A DNA stretch of 17,406 nucleotides from CAYLZO01 sp964387775 (GTDB taxonomy: Bacteria > Chloroflexota > Anaerolineae > JAAYZQ01), in contig CAYLZO010000101.1 of the NCBI GenBank assembly GCA_964387775.1, positions 1 through 17,406 of the forward strand, in the 5' to 3' direction. Numbering within the stretch: the first letter of the stretch is position 1; every line of letters begins with the position of its first letter. The position numbers were made by a program, and so were the translations under genes. Shown here in pieces: positions 9,003 to 14,786 of the stretch. Below the pieces are notes generated by a model. The model did no database searches and was not told where the DNA came from. It saw only the letters and a list, made by a program, of their open reading frames with translations.

Positions 9003-9758
9003 GTGGAGATCGAGTTTCCGATAGCGTTGCAACAACGATTCGAGCGGGCCATCGTCGAAGGTGCGTACGCTTCGGGAGAGACGCTGGCCCTCGGCGGGTT
9101 GGTCGGGCAGTTCGGCGCGAGCACAGACTCGATGCAGCGCGTCGTCCAGGCAGCCCGGCGCAAGGGCCTAGTCGAGGCGGTCGAGACCGAGGGAGACGTA
9201 TTTCAGGTCCTGGGCTTGCCCACCACCGACTTTGCCAGCGTCTTCACCCACACCGCCGGCGCCGGGCTCAAGCCCCGGTCGGAGGTGCGCCAGGTGGAGG
9301 TGGAACCAGCGTCTCCCTTGGTGGCCGACAAGCTGCGGGTCGAGCCCGGCAGCCCGGTCTATCGCTACGTGCGCACCCGCTGGGTGCACGAGGAGGCGCT
9401 GGCCAACCAGACCAACTTTATGCCCTTCGACGTCTGCCCCGGCCTGGAGGGCGACGACGTGAGCCGCACCTCCTTCCAGAAGCTGCTGGAGGAAAAGTAT
9501 CACGCCGTCCTGGTCGAGATGGAAGAGGACTGCCGGCTGATCCCTGCCACCGGGGCGGATCGGGCGGTGCTGGGCCTGCCCCAGGGCGCGTCGGTGCTGG
9601 TCGTGGACCGCATCGCCCTGAGCGCCAGCGGCTGGCCGCTCGTCTGGGCCGACATCCGCATCCGCCCCGACCGCTTCGAGTACGTGGCCGCCCTGTGGCC
9701 CCCGGCGGCCGAGTTGCTGAAGAACCGCAGAGGCACGGAGAACACAGAGAAATCCTAA
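9003..9758 (+). CDS. GntR/HutC-type transcriptional regulator with UTRA ligand-binding domain
   Basis: A 251-residue regulator. Residues 1-75 fit a degenerate winged helix-turn-helix (LQQRFERAIVEGAYASGETL... and DSMQRVVQAARRKGLVEAV). The rest is a UTRA-type effector domain, with the characteristic PGSPVYRYVRTRWVHEEALANQTNFMPFDVCPGL and the C-terminal ADIRIRPDRFEYVA. UTRA proteins bind sugars, sugar phosphates or small acids. GTG at 9003 is preferred because the promoter -10 box covers the upstream ATG, and a GGGGGG run lies upstream. Its position opposite the catabolic operon makes it the likely local regulator. The last dozen residues (NRRGTENTEKS) are encoded by an inverted repeat, so the original C-terminus has been replaced or extended. 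Confidence 0.78.
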   Translation: MEIEFPIALQQRFERAIVEGAYASGETLALGGLVGQFGASTDSMQRVVQAARRKGLVEAVETEGDVFQVLGLPTTDFASVFTHTAGAGLKPRSEVRQVEVEPASPLVADKLRVEPGSPVYRYVRTRWVHEEALANQTNFMPFDVCPGLEGDDVSRTSFQKLLEEKYHAVLVEMEEDCRLIPATGADRAVLGLPQGASVLVVDRIALSASGWPLVWADIRIRPDRFEYVAALWPPAAELLKNRRGTENTEKS

Positions 9759-9791
9759 AAAACTCTGCGCGCTCTGCGCCTCTGCGGTTCG
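9723..9791. repeat. 'gcagaggc' dispersed inverted repeat overlapping the regulator stop
   Basis: Perfect 13-bp outer arms, GAACCGCAGAGGC at 9723-9735 and its complement at 9779-9791, enclose looser arms of cagag/ctctg units. The stop codon of the GntR-type gene lies inside, at 9756-9758. Confidence 0.8.
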
Positions 9792-9805
9792 TTCAAGATT
9801 GAAAC

Positions 9806-9945
9806 TGGACATTGGCGAATTCTGACCATGCCCATTGGAGGACACAGATTTTCACAGATGAACACAGATTTAGTTCAAGGCTCGGCTAGACAATGTGTGA
9901 ATCTGTGCCCTTAACCGGCGCCGAACAAAATTCGCCAGACTCCAG
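9806..9945. repeat. composite 140-bp inverted element carrying 'cacagat' repeats
   Basis: Outer 20-bp imperfect inverted arms at 9806-9825 and 9926-9945 match at 16 of 20 positions, with the core TGGCGAATT exact. Inside, three cacagat units (9843-9870) oppose a gtgtgaatctgtg segment ending at 9907. The element fills most of the gap before the lactonase-like gene and ends just before its AGGAGG. It has no reading frame, so it may be a small non-autonomous mobile unit or nested repeats. Confidence 0.6.
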
Positions 9946-9966
9946 GATTGAAAGAGGAGGACAACG

Positions 9967-10797
9967 ATGTTTGTAGAGAACACCAAGATCTATCCCATCA
10001 ACACCGGCTGGTGCCAGATCGACGTGGGCACCTACATGTTTTTCAAAGGCACCCCCGGCGAAAAGATCGAGATCCCCGTGCTCTGTTTCTACGTGGACAC
10101 CGGCGAGCACAAGATCATGGTCGACACCGGCCTGCCCGACGCCGGGCGGGCGACCCAATATCATCACTCCTGCCAGAAGAAGGACTGCCTCGACAGCCCC
10201 GACGAGCTGCGCAAACTGGGCGTCGAGCCCGACGAGATCGACCTCTGCATTTTCACCCACCTGCATTGGGACCACAGCCACAACATGAAACAGTACCGCA
10301 ACGCCCGCTACGTGGCCCACGCCACCGAGATCCGCTGGGCCTACAATCCCCTGCCCCTCTACTACCGCTCCTACGAGTCGCCGGCGCTGGGCATCGAGGC
10401 GCCTTTCGTCGGCTGCCAGTTCGAGCTGGTGGAAGGCGAGGCCGAGATCGTGCCCGGCGTGCGGGTCTTTCCCACACCCGGCCACACACCCGGCCACCAG
10501 TCGGTCCAGGTCGAGACGGCGGCGGGCACGTGCGTCATCTGCGGCGACGCCGTGTTCCGCTACCGCAACATGGAGCCCCGCCTCGAGGAGCACTGGCGCT
10601 ACTGGGTCCAGCAGCGCTACGTGAACATGATCGACGGCTGGAAGAGCGTGGAAGAGATCGACCGCCGCGCCGATTTCATCCTGCCCGGCCACGACGAGGC
10701 GGTGCTGGCGCATCCGGTCTACCCCTACGAGGGCATGCCCCTGCGCGAGCGGCGGAAGCCGGTCGAGGGGGCGCCCTTTTATTTCAGCGGAATCTAG
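9967..10797 (+). CDS. metallo-beta-lactamase-fold hydrolase, N-acyl-homoserine-lactonase-like
   Basis: A 276-residue MBL-fold hydrolase with the full two-zinc site: HLHWDH (His98, His100, Asp102, His103), His173 in GHTPGH, Asp194 in CGDAV and His242 in PGHDEA. The insert after HxHxDH and the overall length match the AHL-lactonase branch. An ideal AGGAGG lies six bases before the ATG. There is no signal peptide, so it is cytoplasmic. The branch opens lactone rings; beside sugar-acid and hydroxyacid genes, a sugar-acid or hydroxyacid lactone is a likelier substrate than a quorum signal, but that is inference. It is the first gene after the regulator on this strand, and a perfect hairpin begins directly after its TAG stop. 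Confidence 0.8.
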   Translation: MFVENTKIYPINTGWCQIDVGTYMFFKGTPGEKIEIPVLCFYVDTGEHKIMVDTGLPDAGRATQYHHSCQKKDCLDSPDELRKLGVEPDEIDLCIFTHLHWDHSHNMKQYRNARYVAHATEIRWAYNPLPLYYRSYESPALGIEAPFVGCQFELVEGEAEIVPGVRVFPTPGHTPGHQSVQVETAAGTCVICGDAVFRYRNMEPRLEEHWRYWVQQRYVNMIDGWKSVEEIDRRADFILPGHDEAVLAHPVYPYEGMPLRERRKPVEGAPFYFSGI

Positions 10798-10846
10798 CCA
10801 ATATCTAATATCCAATATCGAATAGCTATTGGATATTAGATATTGG
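10798..10846. repeat. perfect 20-bp inverted repeat of the 'ccaatatc' family
   Basis: CCAATATCTAATATCCAATA at 10798-10817 and its exact complement at 10827-10846 are separated by a 9-base loop. It starts at the first base after the lactonase-like stop and is AT-rich in GC-rich surroundings. No T-run follows, so termination is possible but not typical. Confidence 0.85.
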
Positions 10847-10880
10847 GTGTTGGCTGGTTGCTGCTAGATCAGAGGTGACC

Positions 10881-12152
10881 ATGAACAAAACCCGCACCGT
10901 CGTCGTCGTCGCCACCCTCGACACCAAGGGCGAGGAGGCGGCCTACGTCCGCGACCACGTGGCGGCCTGGGGGCTGGCGACGGTCCTCATCGACCCCGGC
11001 GTGCTGCCGGCGCCGACGGTCGAGGCCGACGTCAGCCGCGAGGCGGTGGCCGAGGCAGCCGGCTCGACGCTGGAGGCGCTGCTGGCGCGGGGCGAAAAGA
11101 GCCACGCCATCGCTACCCAGACCGAGGGCCTGGTCCGCATCGTCCTGGACCTGCACAGCGAGGGCCGGCTGCACGGCATCGTCGGGCTGGGCGGCGGGCA
11201 GGGGACCTCCATCGCCACGGCGGCCATGCGTGCCCTGCCCATCGGCGTGCCCAAGGTGATGCTCTCCACGGTGGCCAGCGGCAATTTCCAGTTCGGCCCC
11301 TACGTCGGCACCAAGGACCTGTGCATGATGCATTCCATCACCGACGTGCTGGGCCTGAACGTCATCAGCCGGCCCATCCTGCGCAACGCGGCCCACGCCA
11401 TCGCCGGCATGGCCCTCCGCTACGAGCCCGAGGCGGAAACCGAGGCGCCGTCCATCGCCATCACCATGCTGGGCATCACCACGCCCTGCGTGATGCGGGT
11501 CAAGGCAGCGCTGGAGGGCCAAGGCTACGAAGTCGTGCCCTTTCACGCCAACGGCACCAGCGGCCCGGCCATGGAGGGGCTCATCGAGAAGGGCAAGTTC
11601 GCGGGCGTCATCGACCTGAGCACCCACGAGGTCATCGACCAGCAGCACGGCGGCCTGGCCGGGGCGCCGGATCGCCTGGCGGCGCTGACCCGGACGGCCA
11701 TCCCGGCGGTAGTCTCGGTGGGCGGGGGCGACTATGTGCTCTTTGAGAGCATCCAGAAGGCCCCGGAGAAATATCGCGACCGGGCCCACATGGTCCACAA
11801 CGCCCAGATGACGTGTTTTGCGCCCACGCCCGACGAGATGGTCGCCGCCGCCCGGGAAATGATCGAGCGGCTGAACCGCGCCCTGGGGCCGACGGTCGTC
11901 GTCCTGCCCCGCCGGGGCTTTTCGCGACCCAACAAGGAAGGCGCGCCGCTCTACGTGCCCGAGGGCAACCGGGCCGTCATCGCCGAGTTCCAGGCCACAC
12001 TCAAGCCCGAAACCCCCGTCCTCGTCGCCGACCTGCATCTGAACGATCCGCCCTTCGCCGACCTGGTGGCCGGGTGCATGGCGCGGTTGCTGCAAGGCAA
12101 AGCGCCGCACGACGTCGCTGCCCGGTTCCACAATAGCGGATTGCTCGGATGA
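10881..12152 (+). CDS. Tm-1-like ATP-binding domain protein (UPF0261), copy A
   Basis: A 423-residue protein of the UPF0261 family, related to the ATP-binding N-terminal domain of tomato Tm-1. It has the family start VVVVATLDTKGEEAAYVRD, the glycine-rich GLGGGQGTSIATAAMRALPIGVPKVMLSTVA, the central FGPYVGTKDLCMMHS and the later GITTPCVM...PFHANGTSG. The bacterial reaction is not established; these genes are usually found in sugar-acid or aromatic-acid catabolic clusters. The start ATG at 10881 follows GAGGTGA; a GTG at 10875 lies inside that ribosome site and is rejected. The stop overlaps the next ATG by four bases (ATGA), coupling it to UroD copy A. It aligns with copy B over its length, so the two are paralogues. 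Confidence 0.85.
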   Translation: MNKTRTVVVVATLDTKGEEAAYVRDHVAAWGLATVLIDPGVLPAPTVEADVSREAVAEAAGSTLEALLARGEKSHAIATQTEGLVRIVLDLHSEGRLHGIVGLGGGQGTSIATAAMRALPIGVPKVMLSTVASGNFQFGPYVGTKDLCMMHSITDVLGLNVISRPILRNAAHAIAGMALRYEPEAETEAPSIAITMLGITTPCVMRVKAALEGQGYEVVPFHANGTSGPAMEGLIEKGKFAGVIDLSTHEVIDQQHGGLAGAPDRLAALTRTAIPAVVSVGGGDYVLFESIQKAPEKYRDRAHMVHNAQMTCFAPTPDEMVAAAREMIERLNRALGPTVVVLPRRGFSRPNKEGAPLYVPEGNRAVIAEFQATLKPETPVLVADLHLNDPPFADLVAGCMARLLQGKAPHDVAARFHNSGLLG

Positions 12153-13258
12153 ACAGATCCGATTCCCAATCCCCAATTTCCCGATTCCCCGATTTCCAGC
12201 GCGTCCGCCGGGCCATGCTCCGCCAGGGGGAGGGAGACCGGGTGCCGCTGTTCGAGATGTCGGTCCACGGGGGGCACAAGGCCGCGATCCTGGGGCGGCC
12301 GGTGCAGAGCCTGCGAGACGAGGTGGACTTTTGGCGGGTGGCCGGCTACGATTTCGTCTCGATCCGGGCCGGGGTGCGCTCGGTGGTGCGCGGCTACCAC
12401 CCGGCGGTCCGTGCGTGGCGCGCGGCTCGCGGCGAGGCGCGGGTCGCCGGTGGCTGGGTGGCCGAGGAAGCGGCCCTCATCCGCGACCGGCGCGAGTTCG
12501 ACGAGTTTCCCTGGCCGTCGCCGGATGAATTGGGCGGCTACCCTGACTACGAGGGCCTGGACGAGCACCTGGCGACGCTGACTGACCTGCTGCCCGCCGG
12601 CATGAAGCTGCTGGTCCAGATCGGCTACGGGTTCATGGGCGCCTGGCAATTGCTCGGCTTCGAGAACTATTGCCTCAAGTTGACTGACGACCCCGACCTG
12701 GTGCGCGATGTGCACGACTGGCTGGGGGCCAGCCAGCTCGCCGTGCTGGAGAAACTGCTCCAGCACGAGTCCGTGGGCACCGTCTGGCTGCCCGACGACC
12801 TGGCCTACAACAGCGGCCCGGTGGTCGCGCCCGGAGCGTATCGCCGCTACGTCTATTCCTGGTACCGGCGCATCGTCGAGCGCTGCCACCAGGCCGACGT
12901 CCCGGTGGGCCTGCACAGCGACGGCGATCTCACCCGCCTGCTGCCCGACCTGGTGGCCTGCGGCTTTGACGCCATCCACCCCTTTGAGCCGCCGATGAAC
13001 GACATCGTCGCCGTCAAGCGAGAATGGGGCGACCGCATCGCCGTGGCCGGCGGCATCGACCTGAAGGGGACGCTGTGCGACGGGTCCCCGGCCGACGTCG
13101 AGGCCGAGGTGCGGCGGATGGCCGCCGTCCTGGCGCCCGGCGGCGGCTGGCTGCTCGGCTCCAGCAACTCGATCCCCGACTTTGTGCCGGTGGCGAACTA
13201 CCGGGCGCTGCTGGCGGCGGGGGTGCGCTATGGCCATTACAAGACCCCGTCATTCTGA
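12149..13258 (+). CDS. UroD-fold (uroporphyrinogen decarboxylase / corrinoid methyltransferase-like) protein, copy A
   Basis: A 369-residue protein of the uroporphyrinogen decarboxylase superfamily (PF01208). The core starts at QRVRRAMLRQGEGDRVPLFEM; later come LPDDLAYNSGPVVAPGAYRRYVYSWYRRIVE, HSDGD with His256, and GGIDLKGTL. Genuine heme UroD is unlikely because the signature differs and no heme genes are near; many catabolic-cluster members are methyltransferase-like with unknown substrates. Unlike copy B it lacks an HxCG zinc motif (HSDG instead). The start overlaps the copy-A Tm-1-like stop by ATGA. About 16 N-terminal residues come from a CGATTCCC-type tandem tract, and the end PSF-stop is encoded by a dispersed repeat, so both ends look remodelled. 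Confidence 0.78.
   Translation: MNRSDSQSPISRFPDFQRVRRAMLRQGEGDRVPLFEMSVHGGHKAAILGRPVQSLRDEVDFWRVAGYDFVSIRAGVRSVVRGYHPAVRAWRAARGEARVAGGWVAEEAALIRDRREFDEFPWPSPDELGGYPDYEGLDEHLATLTDLLPAGMKLLVQIGYGFMGAWQLLGFENYCLKLTDDPDLVRDVHDWLGASQLAVLEKLLQHESVGTVWLPDDLAYNSGPVVAPGAYRRYVYSWYRRIVERCHQADVPVGLHSDGDLTRLLPDLVACGFDAIHPFEPPMNDIVAVKREWGDRIAVAGGIDLKGTLCDGSPADVEAEVRRMAAVLAPGGGWLLGSSNSIPDFVPVANYRALLAAGVRYGHYKTPSF
12161..12197 (+). repeat. degenerate CGATTCCC tandem tract coding the UroD-A N-terminus
   Basis: Successive units gattccc, aatcccc, aatttcc, cgattcccc, gatttcc follow the ATGA junction. Translated in frame they give SQSPISRFPDF, upstream of where the family core begins. Confidence 0.6.
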
Positions 13259-13369
13259 GCGACCGAAGGGAGCGAAGAATCTCCACCTATGCCAGAGGTC
13301 ACTCACGCACAACCGAGATTTCCTTCGACACGTCTCAGGACGTGCTTCGCTTCGCTCAGAATGACGGGG
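13245..13369. repeat. 'cattctgagcga' dispersed inverted repeat at the UroD-A stop
   Basis: Perfect 18-bp arms: CCCCGTCATTCTGAGCGA at 13245-13262 and its exact complement at 13352-13369, with internal gaagaatctc and ccttcgacacgtctcag segments. The UroD-A stop TGA (13256-13258) lies inside the left arm. The element is 125 bp and carries no gene. Confidence 0.85.
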
Positions 13370-13394
13370 AGGGAAAAGGGAGATTGTTTTGACC

Positions 13395-13499
13395 ATGCTC
13401 GGCAAAGAAATCCGTTTAGAACGGCTGAAAAACCCGGCCTCGGGCCGCATCCTGACCGTGGCCGTGGATCGCGCGCCCCAGCAGGAGGTCCACCCATGA
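13395..13499 (+). pseudogene. 34-codon remnant of a DhnA/DeoC-type (class I FBP) aldolase N-terminus
   Basis: The short frame starts ATG with GGGAG 11 bases upstream. It encodes MLGKEIRLERLKNPASGRIL then TVAVDRAPQQEVHP. The first 27 residues closely resemble the N-terminus of class I fructose-bisphosphate/DhnA-type aldolases (MxGKxxRLxR...SGRxxIVAMDHG). The remaining 230 or so residues of such an enzyme are absent, and the stop overlaps the next ATG by four bases (ATGA). The simplest view is an internal deletion that fused the aldolase start to the junction of Tm-1-like copy B, leaving a translated leader. A genuine small leader peptide is the alternative. The family match is from memory, so certainty is moderate. 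Confidence 0.5.
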
Positions 13500-14728
13500 A
13501 CATCCTCGTCATCGGCACCCTGGACACCAAAGGCCCCGAGGTCGGCTACCTGCGCGACGAGGTGGCCCGGCGCGGCGGCAGGCCCCTGGTCGTCGATCCC
13601 GGCATCCTGGGGGAACCGGGCCCCGCCGCCGACGTCAGCCGTCAGGAGGTGGCCCGGGCCGCCGGCGTCGAGCTGGCCGACCTGATCGCCACGGGCGACC
13701 GGCAGCGCTGCCAGGCGGCCATGATCGAAGGACTGGTGGCCGTCGTCGGCCGGCTGCACGGCGAGGGCCGGGTGGACGGCGTGGTGGGCGTGGGCGGCGC
13801 CCAGGGTACGGCCATGGCCACGGCCGCCATGCGCGCCCTGCCGGTGGGCGTGCCCAAGGTCATGGTCTCGACCGTGGCCTGCGGCCAGACGGCCTTCGGC
13901 CCCTACGTCGGCACCAAGGACGTGGCCATGCTCCACTCGGTGGCCGACATCCTGGGCCTGAACCGGGTCACGCGCCGCATCCTGGCCCAGGCCGCGGCGG
14001 CCGTAGTCGGCATGGCCTCGGTCGAGGCGGTGGCTACGGGCGACCGGGAGCTGATCGCCATCACCCAGGCGGGCATCACCACGCCGGGCGTGATGGCCGT
14101 CAAGGAGCGGCTGGAGGGGCTGGGCTTTGAGGTGATCGCCTTTCACTGCAACGGCATCGGCGGGCAGGCGATGGAGGAGCTGGTGCTCGACGGGGTGGTC
14201 AAGGGCGTCGTCGACTATTCGCCCCACGAGATCACCGACCTGCTGTACGGCGGGCTGATGCCGGCCCTGCCCGGCCGCCTGGAGGCCGCCGGGCAGATGG
14301 GCATCCCCCACGTCGTAACGCCCGGCGCGACCGACATCCGCTTGCACGGCTCTCCCGACGAGCTCCCTCGGGAGCTCGTCGGGAGAGCTTGGGTCCAACA
14401 CACGCCGACCCACACCCACGTCCGGGCCAGCGCCGAGGAGATGGCGGCTGTCGCCCAGCACATCGCGGAGCGGCTCAACGCCGGGCGCGGCCCGCGGGCG
14501 GTCATGGTCCCGCAACGCGGCTACTCGATGCTCAACCGCGAGGGCGGGGTCCTCTATGACGAGGCGGCCAACCGGGCTTTTGCCGAGGCGATGCGAGCGG
14601 CGCTGTCGCCCGAGGTCGAGCTCGTCGAGCTCGACGCCCACGTCAACGACCGTGCCTTTGCCGGCGCCGTGGTTGATACCTTCCTCCGCTTGCGTGGGAG
14701 CGGCGAGGACACAGATTTGCACAGATGA
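13496..14728 (+). CDS. Tm-1-like ATP-binding domain protein (UPF0261), copy B
   Basis: A 410-residue paralogue of copy A with the same landmarks: ILVIGTLDTKGPEVGYLRDE, GVGGAQGTAMATAAMRALPVGVPKVMVSTVA, FGPYVGTKDVAMLHS, GITTPGVMAVKE and PFEV-type FEVIAFHCNG. The ATG lies five bases after AGGAGG-like CAGGAGGTC and overlaps the aldolase-remnant stop (ATGA). Residues 285-298 (GSPDELPRELVGRA) are encoded by a perfect palindrome without changing the length relative to copy A. The last nine residues (SGEDTDLHR) are encoded by a cacagat repeat that supplies the stop. The function is unknown, as for copy A; presumably it works on a related substrate or forms a complex with UroD-B. Confidence 0.85.
   Translation: MNILVIGTLDTKGPEVGYLRDEVARRGGRPLVVDPGILGEPGPAADVSRQEVARAAGVELADLIATGDRQRCQAAMIEGLVAVVGRLHGEGRVDGVVGVGGAQGTAMATAAMRALPVGVPKVMVSTVACGQTAFGPYVGTKDVAMLHSVADILGLNRVTRRILAQAAAAVVGMASVEAVATGDRELIAITQAGITTPGVMAVKERLEGLGFEVIAFHCNGIGGQAMEELVLDGVVKGVVDYSPHEITDLLYGGLMPALPGRLEAAGQMGIPHVVTPGATDIRLHGSPDELPRELVGRAWVQHTPTHTHVRASAEEMAAVAQHIAERLNAGRGPRAVMVPQRGYSMLNREGGVLYDEAANRAFAEAMRAALSPEVELVELDAHVNDRAFAGAVVDTFLRLRGSGEDTDLHR
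14349..14388. repeat. perfect 19-bp-arm palindrome inside the Tm-1-like copy B gene
   Basis: GCTCTCCCGACGAGCTCCC at 14349-14367 and its exact complement at 14370-14388 are separated by TC. It is in frame and uses codons (TCT, CCT, AGA, GCT) that are otherwise scarce in this gene. Confidence 0.9.
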
Positions 14729-14771
14729 CCACAGATTTTTTATCTGCGTTTATCTGTGTTCATCTGCGTCC
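14707..14771. repeat. 'cacagat' dispersed inverted repeat between Tm-1-like B and UroD-B
   Basis: Arms of 30 bases (14707-14736 and 14742-14771) with a five-T loop, made of cacagat / atctgtg units. The left arm contains the Tm-1-like B stop TGA (14726-14728), and the right arm ends just before the GAGGAAAG ribosome site of the next gene. Confidence 0.8.
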
Positions 14772-14786
14772 TACGAGGAAAGCTAC

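Noticed and set aside
9843..9907. Repeated cacagat units as a CRISPR array
   Set aside because: Units are 7-12 bases with no uniform spacers and form an inverted structure; no cas genes are in the window.
13250..14722. Long minus-strand frame opposite Tm-1-like copy B (490 codons)
   Set aside because: Low-complexity histidine/glycine-rich translation mirroring the real plus-strand gene.
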